Source: Kiritimatiellia bacterium
Lineage (GTDB): Bacteria; Verrucomicrobiota; Kiritimatiellia; UBA8416; JABMPJ01
Direction: 5' to 3'
Length of the DNA stretch: 12,389 bases
Assembly: GCA_029939545.1 (NCBI GenBank)
Contig: JAOZSS010000008.1
Coordinates: 16,280 to 28,668 of the forward strand
Each line of letters starts with the position of its first letter. Position 1 is the stretch's first letter. The notes under the pieces are model-generated. The model saw only the letters and a program-made list of their open reading frames with translations, did no database searches and was not told where the DNA came from. This document shows, one piece after another, positions 5,724-12,389 of this stretch. The position numbers and the translations under genes are program-made.

Positions 5724-6050
5724 ATGAGTGTGCCGGATGAGTTTAAGGGTGTGGCCATGGATTTGGCAGGGAGTGTGGATTACTCGAGCGGGAGCATTGT
5801 CAGCAAGACGCTGCTCAACAAGAAGACCGGCACACTGACGCTATTTGCATTCGATGCGGGGCAGGGCCTGAGCGAGCATACCTCTCCCTTCGATGCCACG
5901 GTGTATATTCTGGATGGCGAGGGGACCATCACAATCGATGGTGAGATCAAGAAGGTGCAGACCGGCGAGATGATGATCATGCCGGCCGACATTCCCCACG
6001 ACGTCCAGGCCGAAGAGCGCTTTAAAATGCTCCTCATCATGATCCGGTAG
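5724..6050 (+). CDS. Small single-domain cupin protein
   Basis: A 108-residue protein forming one cupin beta-barrel (about 35-106). The stretch SEHTSPFDATVYILDGEG (50-67) is cupin motif 1, and GEMMIMPADIPHDV (81-94) is motif 2. Of the usual four metal ligands only His52 and His92 remain: the second histidine of motif 1 is Ser54, the glutamate is lost, and a possible substitute ligand is Glu51. Any metal site would be unconventional. The EHT-PFD arrangement recurs in a family of small uncharacterised bacterial cupins, so this is probably a family trait rather than decay. The gene starts 32 bases after cysK with AAAGGA as ribosome-binding site, suggesting co-transcription with cysteine synthesis. 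No enzymatic role can be named. It lacks the length and features of cysteine dioxygenase. Confidence 0.82.
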   Translation: MSVPDEFKGVAMDLAGSVDYSSGSIVSKTLLNKKTGTLTLFAFDAGQGLSEHTSPFDATVYILDGEGTITIDGEIKKVQTGEMMIMPADIPHDVQAEERFKMLLIMIR

Positions 6051-6057
6051 AGCGCTC

Positions 6058-6076
6058 TGGAGCAGGGGGTGCTCCA
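6058..6076 (+). terminator. Hairpin after the cysK-cupin operon
   Basis: TGGAGCA (6058-6064) and TGCTCCA (6070-6076) form a perfect 7-base stem around a GGGGG loop, eight bases after the cupin stop codon. It adjoins a second palindrome AGAGCGCTCT (6049-6058). There is no following T-run, so it is a weak terminator candidate. It could equally be an attenuating or RNA-stabilising element before the next gene, which starts 25 bases later. Confidence 0.35.
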
Positions 6077-6100
6077 ATCCAAGATGGGGAGGGGCCTTCC

Positions 6101-8305
6101 GTGCGCGATTCGTCTCTCACCACAGGACCAACTGACGCCCCAAGACGATGTCGGTTGCCGCAGTGGATCTCACGGCTGGCAGTGCCTGTCCTCGCGACGC
6201 TCGGGGTGGTTCTTCTGCTGCTTGCGTGGCTTCGCGCGGATAACTCGGCACCCGCCTGGGATACCGCCGAGCACTACTCCCGCGCGCTTGTCTATCGGGG
6301 ATTGCTCGGTCAGGCGGGTAGCGGCCCCGGGATCGCCGAGGTGATGGGGGTGGATCGTTACTACCCTCCGCTCGCCAAGATGGTCGTGGGCCTATTTCTG
6401 GTGCCGTTTCAGCCGACGATGGATAGAGCGATCATCATCTCCAGTTCCATCTTTCTTTTCCTCCTGTTTCTTTCTTCGTTTGCTGTTGCCGCCCGCGTGG
6501 GCGGACGTCGCACGGCGGTGCTGAGTGTGGTGCTGCTGGCCGTGCATCCTCAGGTGACCTACTGGTCACGCCTATTCCTGCTCGATGTGCCGAATGCCGC
6601 CATGGTGATGGTGTCACTCGCCGCAATCATGCGGTTCCGCGACCGGCGGGACCTCTCGTCCGCAGCTCTCCTCGCCGCAGCGGTTGCGGCGGGCATGTTG
6701 ACCAAGTGGACACATGCCGCGTTCCTGTGTGGGCCACTGTTTCTTCTGTGGCGCAGTTCCCGATCCGGCCCGCTTCATGCCGCTGCCGTCGGGGCGAGGG
6801 GATGGGGCGCCGTGATCGCCGCTGCCACGGTCATCTGCTGTGTGTGGTACGTGCCGAACGGTGTCTCAATACTGGGCCAGATGGTCGTTGACGTGCTCTA
6901 TGGGGCTGCAGGGCACGAACTTCCGTTCTTCTGGACCCTCGATGGCATCATCGCGCGAATGCACATCGTTCTATTCGAGTCATTTGGATTCATCCTGGTT
7001 GTGCTTGCGGGGGCGGGCATGCTTGTGTCACGTCGCGAAGCGGATGATGAGCGCCGTTTCAGCGTCACCGCGCTTGGCCTGGTGTTGGTTGGGCTGCTTC
7101 CACATCTTCCTGGCGGGAACCTTGACTCGCGTCTGCTTCTTCCCGTGCTGCCGGTGGTGACCATCCTGGCCGCATGGCGGTTGGTGCGGATTCGCATGCC
7201 TATCATTCGCTATTCCTGCATGGCGCTCTGCGTCGGTCTGATGGCGTCGTCGTCATTGTGCCGCACGTGGTTTCCCGCGATGGCCGCGAGTACCGGCTTT
7301 CGTGCCTCGGTCGCAGGGTTCGGGTTCCATGGCCCATGGTCCGATTCGTACCCGCCCCATGCATCAGACCCGTGGCAGGCGGCTTTGAGTGCGGTGTCAC
7401 AACGTATTGTAAGCCTCACGCCAGACGGGAGCATGGCGCGTATTCGCGTCATTCCGGATCATCGGCATATCAACCGGCTAACACTCGCCGCCTGCCTCCT
7501 GGAGCGGGGATGCAGCGTCAACCAACCCATGCTTTTTGAAGACCGTCTGCCGGCGCCCGGAGCTTTTGCCGATGCCGACTTCGTCCTCGTGAAGGACATG
7601 ACGGTGGCCGACATAGTTGCGCGACCGACAGAGACGGGGTCCAGATTGTGGAATGTACTTCGTACGGACTTCGTCGTGTGCGAGACGATCCCTTTGCCCG
7701 ATGCCTCGAGTCTCTTCCTCTTCGAGCGAGAGACAGATCCAAGCGTGCAGGAATGCGATCTTGTGGCCATTACGCCGGTCTCTGTGGCGTCGGATGTGAT
7801 GGTCACACACACCGGTTACGCCGTTCTCGATGGAACCAACGTGGAGGTCTGGGTGGCATTGCAGTGTACGCCCACGAAGCACGCCCAGCCGATGCGCCCG
7901 CTTTCATGGGAAGCCGGCTCCCCGCTGGGCCGACTCGTCCTGGGGCCACGCGGAAAGGGCAACTACAGGCTGCACGTTCGGCTGCAATGCGGACGGACGG
8001 TCAGCTACCGCGCGGTATGGCCCACTGGCGGGCGGCGCCCCCGTTCGCACTGGTTGCCCGGAGAAAGGACGCTCGTTTCTCTGCGCATGGAGGTGCCGGA
8101 AGGGGCTGCCGGTGAAATCAGTCTGCGGGTTGCGCTCGTAGAGGAGCCCTTCAAACTAGCCCTACGTGCAGATGTCTGTCCCGGTGCGCTCCCAGAGGAC
8201 GATTATTTCTCTAGCCTCGACGTCATGGGAAGAACGAGACATGCCTTCTGGACGCAGCTCGTAGATCCGAAGCAATTCGTGGAGGTGCCCCTGGTGCATC
8301 TCTGA
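6101..8305 (+). CDS. GT39/PMT-like membrane glycosyltransferase with soluble C-terminal region
   Basis: Multi-spanning inner-membrane GT-C enzyme that would move a sugar from a lipid-phosphate donor to an acceptor on the outer face. It has 734 residues. Hydrophobic segments cluster at about 28-44, 93-103, 109-130, 138-150, 165-177, 186-212, 236-250, 288-310, 322-336, 346-362 and 368-383. Family-type features are the acidic loop motif AWDTAEHY (Asp54, Glu57), YYPPLAK (87-93), SRLFLLDVPNA (156-166), GMLTKWT (198-204) and NLDSRLLLPVLP (340-351). Residues from about 390 to the end look soluble and become beta-rich after 550, with no motif I recognise. The start is a GTG with a purine-rich GGGGAGGGG about six bases upstream. 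It may share transcription with the cysK-cupin genes but has no obvious tie to sulfur metabolism. Donor and acceptor are unknown; surface polysaccharide or protein glycosylation are the likely settings. Confidence 0.75.
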   Translation: MRDSSLTTGPTDAPRRCRLPQWISRLAVPVLATLGVVLLLLAWLRADNSAPAWDTAEHYSRALVYRGLLGQAGSGPGIAEVMGVDRYYPPLAKMVVGLFLVPFQPTMDRAIIISSSIFLFLLFLSSFAVAARVGGRRTAVLSVVLLAVHPQVTYWSRLFLLDVPNAAMVMVSLAAIMRFRDRRDLSSAALLAAAVAAGMLTKWTHAAFLCGPLFLLWRSSRSGPLHAAAVGARGWGAVIAAATVICCVWYVPNGVSILGQMVVDVLYGAAGHELPFFWTLDGIIARMHIVLFESFGFILVVLAGAGMLVSRREADDERRFSVTALGLVLVGLLPHLPGGNLDSRLLLPVLPVVTILAAWRLVRIRMPIIRYSCMALCVGLMASSSLCRTWFPAMAASTGFRASVAGFGFHGPWSDSYPPHASDPWQAALSAVSQRIVSLTPDGSMARIRVIPDHRHINRLTLAACLLERGCSVNQPMLFEDRLPAPGAFADADFVLVKDMTVADIVARPTETGSRLWNVLRTDFVVCETIPLPDASSLFLFERETDPSVQECDLVAITPVSVASDVMVTHTGYAVLDGTNVEVWVALQCTPTKHAQPMRPLSWEAGSPLGRLVLGPRGKGNYRLHVRLQCGRTVSYRAVWPTGGRRPRSHWLPGERTLVSLRMEVPEGAAGEISLRVALVEEPFKLALRADVCPGALPEDDYFSSLDVMGRTRHAFWTQLVDPKQFVEVPLVHL

Positions 8306-8339
8306 GTAGGGGGCAGGGAGAGGCAAAGTGCCATGCGGG

Positions 8340-8996
8340 TTACCGGCTGCGGGTGACTCCCCGGCGGGGGCAGAATTCGGGGATGACGCAGGTCGAGCAG
8401 TGCGGGCCGATGGGCGCGCAGAGGGTCTGACCGTAGGAGACCAGGTAGGAGTTCCAGGTCTTCCAGTAGCGTTTCGGCAGAATCTCCCTCAGCTTCATCT
8501 CCGTCTCAAGCGGGGTCTTCGTCTTCAGCAGTCCGAGCCGGTTGCAGATCCGGTGGACATGGACGTCGACACAGATGGCCGGTTTGTCGAACGCCATCGC
8601 TACGACCAGGTTGGCGGTCTTGCGTCCCACACCCGGCAGCTTGCAGAGCCCGTCAATCGTGCGGGGAATGACGCCGCTGAACTCCCTGTCCAGTGCACCG
8701 GGCAGTTCCTTCAAATGCTTAGCCTTGGTGTGGTGAAACCCGATAGGGAAGATCAGTTTCTCGAGTTGCTTGCGGGAAAGTCCGTCGAAATCGTGCGGAT
8801 TCTCCACCACCTTGAAGAGCCGTCCACACACTTCGCTGGTGGTCTCATCCTTGGTACGCGCGCTGAGGATGGTGGCGACGAGAATGCGGAAGGGGTCCTG
8901 CGTCTCGATCTTGATCAGGTCGACAATCGGTGCCTTCTTCGACAAGTATTCCTTCTTGAGGCGACGGTTTACAGTTGAAAAGTCATCAGGGGTCAT
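8340..8996 (-). CDS. nth: Endonuclease III, Fe-S DNA glycosylase/AP lyase
   Basis: Base-excision repair enzyme that removes oxidised pyrimidines and cleaves at the abasic site. It has 218 residues, close to the E. coli length. The helix-hairpin-helix LPGVGRKTANLVV (120-132) contains the catalytic Lys126. Asp144 in ICVDVHVHR is the catalytic aspartate. The four [4Fe-4S] ligands are Cys193, Cys200, Cys203 and Cys209 in the canonical C-X6-C-X2-C-X5-C spacing. The DNA-intercalating segment reads LSARTKD (44-50), with Arg where the E. coli enzyme has Gln; similar RT-D forms occur in other branches of the family, so base preference may differ slightly. The ATG at 8996 has no clear Shine-Dalgarno sequence. 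It converges with the glycosyltransferase gene (34-base gap) and diverges from metG. Confidence 0.94.
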   Translation of the reverse strand: MTPDDFSTVNRRLKKEYLSKKAPIVDLIKIETQDPFRILVATILSARTKDETTSEVCGRLFKVVENPHDFDGLSRKQLEKLIFPIGFHHTKAKHLKELPGALDREFSGVIPRTIDGLCKLPGVGRKTANLVVAMAFDKPAICVDVHVHRICNRLGLLKTKTPLETEMKLREILPKRYWKTWNSYLVSYGQTLCAPIGPHCSTCVIPEFCPRRGVTRSR

Positions 8997-9039
8997 AGAG
9001 CACGCTTCTGTTTTTCCTGTTGTATCGTGCAGGTCGGCC

Positions 9040-9045
9040 TATAGT
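9040..9045 (+). promoter_or_regulatory. Possible -10 of the metG operon
   Basis: TATAGT at 9040-9045 matches five of six -10 positions, and lies in the 78-base gap between the divergent nth and metG starts. Transcription would begin near 9052, about 23 bases before the metG ATG. No good -35 is found at 16-19 bases upstream, so this is tentative. Confidence 0.3.
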
Positions 9046-9074
9046 ATCAACGCGTTCGACAGTTACGAGGGAAA

Positions 9075-11009
9075 ATGAAGACAGATAACTTCTATATTAC
9101 GACGCCGATCTACTATGTGAACGATAAGCCGCATATCGGGCACGCGTACACGACGATATTGGCGGACGTGTTGGCGCGCTATCACCGGTTGATCAATGTT
9201 CCGACTTGGTTCCTTACCGGTACGGATGAGCACGGACAAAAGGTGCAGCGGGCCGCCGAGGCCGCCGGAATGTCGCCGCAACAGCAGGCGGACGAGACCG
9301 TCGTACGCTTCCGGGAGCTCTGGGAGAAGCTGGAGATCACGAACGATGATTTCATCCGGACGACCGAACCACGCCACCAGGAGGTGGTGCAGAAGATCCT
9401 GCAGGATCTGTACGACCGCGACGAGATATACCGGGCTGAGTTTGAAGGGTGGTATTGCGTCACCTGTGAGCGCTTCTATACAGAGAAGGATCTCGTGGAG
9501 GGTACCTGCCCCGAGCCGGGCTGTGGACGGCCGGTCGAGCGGATCACCGAGCCGAACTATTTCTTTCGGATGAGCAAGTACCAGCAGTGGCTGATCGACT
9601 ATATCGAGGCCAATCCAAAATTTATTCAGCCCGACTTCCGCCGGAACGAGACGCTTGGCTTCCTGCGCAAGGAGCTGACCGATCTCTGTATCTCGCGGCC
9701 GAAGAGTCGGATGGGGTGGGGCATCGACCTGCCGTTCGACTCCGATTTCGTCACCTATGTCTGGTTCGATGCGCTCGTGAACTATATCAGCGCCGCAGGT
9801 TATCTCTCGGACGATGCACGTTTCGAGCGGCTCTGGCCCGTCTCGTATCACCTCATTGGAAAAGACATCCTGACCACGCATACGGTCTATTGGCCCACGA
9901 TGCTGAAGGCGATGGGCGTTCCCATGCCGGAGAGCATCTTCGCGCATGGCTGGTGGTTGGTTGGCCGCGATAAGATGAGCAAGACGGCCGGGAACGTGGT
10001 CAACCCGATGGAGTTTGTCGATCAGTACGGGGTGGACCCGTTCCGCTACTTCCTGATCACGGAGATGTCGTTGGGGCAGGATGCATCTTTCACCGAGGAG
10101 GCATTTATCCGCCGTTACAACACGGATCTTGCCAATGACTTGGGGAACATGCTCAGTCGCGTAACCAAGTTGATCGGGAGCTACTTCGACAGCGCGATCC
10201 CGACGCCGCAGGAGCCGGGCGAGGAGGAAGTGCACCTGCGCGCTACCACGCTGAAGGCGGCGGAAGCGCTCGTGGCGTCGGTCGACCGCATGCGTCCGGA
10301 CCAGGGGCTCAACGGAATGTCCGCTGTCGTGCGCGAAGCGAACCGCTATATGGAGGCACGACAGCCCTGGACGCACGCCAAGTCGGAGGAGACGCGGGCG
10401 GACGCGGGAACCGTCCTGTATTACGCCGCCGAGGCGCTGCGCATTGTCAGCGGTATGCTCTACCCGGTGATGCCGGGCAAGATGGCGGAGCTGCGCCAGG
10501 CACTGGGGCTGCCTGCTGGAGACCCGATATTTGCGGATCTGCACGAGTGGGGACGGCTTGAGCCGGGCACACCCATCGAGAAGATGAAGATCCTGTTTCC
10601 CCGTATCCAGGTGCCAAAAAGGGAAGATGCGGTACCGGCGGCGAAGAAGGCGAAGCCCAAGCAGAAGGAGGCCCCCGTGGGAGTCGTTCAGATTGAATAC
10701 GCCGATTTTGCCAAGCTATCGCTACGGACGGCACGTATTTTTGAGGTGGAGAAGGTTGAGGGCGCGGACAAGTTGTTGCGTCTCCAGATTGACCTCGGCG
10801 ACGAGCATCGCCAGATTGTGGCGGGGATCGCTCAGCATTACGAGCCCGATACGCTGGTGGGTCGGAGCATTGTCGTGGTCGCCAATCTGAAGCCGGCGCG
10901 AATCCGTAAGATCGAATCGAACGGGATGCTCCTGGCCGCGACAGCCGGCGACCAGCTCCGCCTGGTCACTGTCGATGGCGATATGCCTGTTGGAAGCTCG
11001 GTGGGGTGA
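9075..11009 (+). CDS. metG: Methionyl-tRNA synthetase with C-terminal tRNA-binding domain
   Basis: Class I aminoacyl-tRNA synthetase charging tRNA-Met for initiation and elongation. It has 644 residues. The nucleotide-binding fold holds PIYYVNDKPHIGHAY with the HIGH signature at 20-23 and KMSKT at 300-304. The inserted connective domain carries one zinc knuckle, Cys128/Cys131 and Cys145/Cys150 (C-X2-C and C-X4-C). The anticodon-binding helical domain covers about 350-515. A Lys/Ala-rich linker (about 518-535) leads to an EMAP/Trbp111-type OB-fold domain (about 540-644, with FAKLSLRTARIFEVEKVEGADKLL), which in homologues dimerises and binds tRNA. The start follows GAGGG about five bases upstream and begins at the conserved MKTDNFYITTPIYYVN. 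The next two genes follow at 4 and 2 bases, so this is the head of an operon. Confidence 0.96.
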   Translation: MKTDNFYITTPIYYVNDKPHIGHAYTTILADVLARYHRLINVPTWFLTGTDEHGQKVQRAAEAAGMSPQQQADETVVRFRELWEKLEITNDDFIRTTEPRHQEVVQKILQDLYDRDEIYRAEFEGWYCVTCERFYTEKDLVEGTCPEPGCGRPVERITEPNYFFRMSKYQQWLIDYIEANPKFIQPDFRRNETLGFLRKELTDLCISRPKSRMGWGIDLPFDSDFVTYVWFDALVNYISAAGYLSDDARFERLWPVSYHLIGKDILTTHTVYWPTMLKAMGVPMPESIFAHGWWLVGRDKMSKTAGNVVNPMEFVDQYGVDPFRYFLITEMSLGQDASFTEEAFIRRYNTDLANDLGNMLSRVTKLIGSYFDSAIPTPQEPGEEEVHLRATTLKAAEALVASVDRMRPDQGLNGMSAVVREANRYMEARQPWTHAKSEETRADAGTVLYYAAEALRIVSGMLYPVMPGKMAELRQALGLPAGDPIFADLHEWGRLEPGTPIEKMKILFPRIQVPKREDAVPAAKKAKPKQKEAPVGVVQIEYADFAKLSLRTARIFEVEKVEGADKLLRLQIDLGDEHRQIVAGIAQHYEPDTLVGRSIVVVANLKPARIRKIESNGMLLAATAGDQLRLVTVDGDMPVGSSVG

Positions 11010-11013
11010 GTCG

Positions 11014-11238
11014 ATGATTGAGAATGTCCTGCTGCTTATCCTGTCGGTTGGTACGATCGTGTCGATGACCCTGATCCTGCGATCGTTCTTCCGCAAGCTG
11101 GCACGGATCCAGGAAGAGCACTGGGTTGAGAAGGCCGGTGAAAGCACGCCGCGCTGGGCCCGCTTCCTGATGGGCAAGAAGAAGGGCGGACACTCGGCGC
11201 AAGAAGCTGCGGCGGCAGATGAGACGGAGAGTGGCTGA
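11014..11238 (+). CDS. Small single-pass membrane protein, unknown function
   Basis: A 74-residue protein I do not recognise. Residues 3-23 form one hydrophobic helix (VLLLILSVGTIVSMTLIL), followed by a basic, amphipathic segment RSFFRKLARIQEEH (23-36) and a charged tail with WARFLMGKKKGGH (48-60) and an Ala/Glu-rich end. The short N-terminus before the helix and the positive residues after it suggest the tail is cytoplasmic. ATG 11014 is chosen over the in-frame ATG 10975, which lies inside metG. It follows the metG stop by four bases with GGGGTGAG as ribosome-binding site. The nadE gene starts two bases after its stop. This tight packing, with a proper ribosome-binding site, argues that it is a real translated gene. 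Confidence 0.68.
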   Translation: MIENVLLLILSVGTIVSMTLILRSFFRKLARIQEEHWVEKAGESTPRWARFLMGKKKGGHSAQEAAAADETESG

Positions 11239-11240
11239 CC

Positions 11241-12389
11241 ATGACGGCGGAGCGCCAGAGTATCCGCACGCGCCTTGAGCAGATCGAGGTGCTGCCGGGG
11301 TGTCCACGTGATAATGCAGCCGTGATGTTGGAGCGGATTGGCGCGGCACGTGCGGACGGTGTCGAGCTGGTCATCTTTCCCGAAATGGCGATTCCCGGCT
11401 ACCTGCTGGGCGATGAGTGGGAGCGCGAGTCTTTCCTTCGTGAGTGCGAGGCCTGCGGCGAGGAGATTCGGGCCGCATCTGACGGCATTGTCGTTGTCTT
11501 TGGCAACGTCGCCCTCGATCCGGATCGCCGCAACGAAGACGGGCGCATCCGCAAGTACAACGCCGCGTTCGTGGCCCAGGACGGCCAGTTTGTCGGTCCA
11601 GCCGGCTCCGACTACCCCTTCGTGATCAAGGCCCTGTTGCCCAACTATCGCGAGTTCGACGACAGCCGACATTTCTTCGATCTCAGGAAGCTCGCGATGG
11701 AGGAGGGGCAGTCCATGAACTCGCTCATTACGCCGGTCCCAACGCGGGTGGGGCCGTTGGGCTGCCTGATCTGTGAGGATGCGTGGGATTCCGATTACGC
11801 GCTTTCTCCGCTGACCGTGTTGGCCGAGAACGGGGCTGATATCTTCATCAATATCAGCGCGTCTCCTTACACACAGAATAAGAATCACAAGCGCAACCGC
11901 GTTTTTGCGGCACATACGGAACGGCTGAAGCGGCCGCTCGTCTATGTGAACAAGGTCGGCGTTCAAAACAACGGTAAGACCGTGTTTACGTTCGAAGGCG
12001 AGTCCTGCGTTTACGATGCACACGGTCACCACACTGAGTGTGGGGCACCGTTCGAGGCGGTGTCCCTGTCGCTCGACATACCGCTTGACCCGACGGCGAC
12101 ATTTGGGGAGCCGCTGGAGCCGCAAGAGGATTCGATCGAGGAAGTGCGGCTCGCCCTCGAGTTCGGCATGCGGTGCTTCATGCAGAGCTGCGGTATCGAG
12201 CGCGTGGTCGTGGGGGCTTCCGGCGGTATTGACTCGGCGGTGATGGCGGCGCTTCTCGGTCGTATCCTCCCTCCCGATCAGTTGCTGCTGGTGAACATGC
12301 CGAGCCGCTATAACTCGGATACTACCCGCAGCCTGGCCCGCGAGTTGGCTGAGAACCTGGGCTGCCTCTATGCCGAGGTGCCGGTTGAA
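11241..12389 (+). CDS. nadE: Glutamine-dependent NAD+ synthetase, C-terminus cut by window edge
   Basis: Last step of NAD biosynthesis: amidates nicotinic acid adenine dinucleotide, using glutamine hydrolysed by its own N-terminal domain. The visible 383 residues hold the nitrilase-type glutaminase (about 8-280) with its Glu-Lys-Cys triad: Glu48 in FPEMAIPGY, Lys130 in KALLPNY, and Cys178 in CLICEDAW. The start of the ATP-pyrophosphatase domain follows, with the P-loop VVVGASGGIDSAV (SGGIDS at 327-332) and MPSRYNSD (353-360). The frame stays open to the last base, so most of the synthetase domain is outside the window. The ATG has GGAGAG upstream, inside the end of the small membrane-protein gene. 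It is third in the metG operon. No defect is seen. Confidence 0.93.
   Translation, partial: MTAERQSIRTRLEQIEVLPGCPRDNAAVMLERIGAARADGVELVIFPEMAIPGYLLGDEWERESFLRECEACGEEIRAASDGIVVVFGNVALDPDRRNEDGRIRKYNAAFVAQDGQFVGPAGSDYPFVIKALLPNYREFDDSRHFFDLRKLAMEEGQSMNSLITPVPTRVGPLGCLICEDAWDSDYALSPLTVLAENGADIFINISASPYTQNKNHKRNRVFAAHTERLKRPLVYVNKVGVQNNGKTVFTFEGESCVYDAHGHHTECGAPFEAVSLSLDIPLDPTATFGEPLEPQEDSIEEVRLALEFGMRCFMQSCGIERVVVGASGGIDSAVMAALLGRILPPDQLLLVNMPSRYNSDTTRSLARELAENLGCLYAEVPVE

Noticed and set aside
9063..10544. 493-codon open frame on the minus strand opposite metG
   Set aside because: It lies wholly antisense to a clear methionyl-tRNA synthetase, shows no family motifs, and its His/Arg/Leu-rich composition is typical of antisense frames in GC-rich genes.
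10722..12125. 467-codon open frame on the minus strand opposite metG, the small protein and nadE
   Set aside because: It crosses three well-supported plus-strand genes and has no recognisable domain; a GC-driven shadow frame.
1..12389. Defence island, toxin-antitoxin, phage or transposon content
   Set aside because: All genes are accounted for by regulation, sulfur assimilation, repair, translation, NAD synthesis and envelope functions; no integrase, transposase, nuclease-helicase pairs or CRISPR-like regular repeats were found.

Overview
This is a gene-dense stretch of bacterial chromosome, roughly 60% GC by eye. It holds ten complete protein genes and two that run off the window ends. The partial gene at the left end is an exosortase, a protein-sorting transpeptidase of Gram-negative bacteria that secrete extracellular polysaccharide or biofilm matrix. 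Together with the GC content, the divergent YchF-like protein and a purine-rich intergenic repeat, this would fit the Planctomycetota/Verrucomicrobiota/Kiritimatiellota group. The sequence alone does not prove the phylum. I see no tRNA, rRNA, CRISPR array, insertion sequence, integrase or phage gene, and no gene-free stretch longer than 300 bases. The longest is about 187 bases, at 1600-1786.

Left region (1-2869). On the minus strand a DeoR-family sugar-phosphate-responsive regulator (829-1599) lies 69 bases upstream of the exosortase (1-759, C-terminus outside the window). The regulator's start codon is preceded by four copies of a CTGATT-like box at exact 10-base spacing, a strong candidate operator. 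The exosortase seems to have its own promoter, placed so close to the ATG that the mRNA could be leaderless. On the plus strand, diverging from the regulator, is a YchF/DUF933-type protein (1787-2815). Its C-terminal TGS domain is well kept but its nucleotide-binding motifs are eroded.

Middle region (2870-6050): a sulfur-assimilation locus. O-acetylhomoserine sulfhydrylase (metY) and an Rrf2-family regulator with three cysteines form a minus-strand operon. Cysteine synthase (cysK) and a small cupin form the divergent plus-strand operon. The 123-base gap holds a perfect 17-base inverted repeat over the -35 of a good cysK promoter, and a near-symmetric -10 that could serve both directions. The layout recalls the CymR-CysK pair of Firmicutes: one Rrf2 repressor could control both the cysteine and homocysteine branches.

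Right region (6101-12389). A GT39/PMT-type multi-membrane glycosyltransferase with a large soluble C-terminal part (6101-8305) converges on endonuclease III (8340-8996, minus). A plus-strand operon then holds methionyl-tRNA synthetase with its C-terminal tRNA-binding domain (9075-11009), a 74-residue single-membrane-segment protein (11014-11238) and glutamine-dependent NAD+ synthetase (from 11241, open at the right end), spaced only 4 and 2 bases apart.

I do not find a clearly new multi-gene system here. The points most worth a second look are the phased repeat operator, the shared metY-rrf2/cysK control region, the degenerate YchF, the possible leaderless exosortase transcript and the unnamed small membrane protein between metG and nadE.
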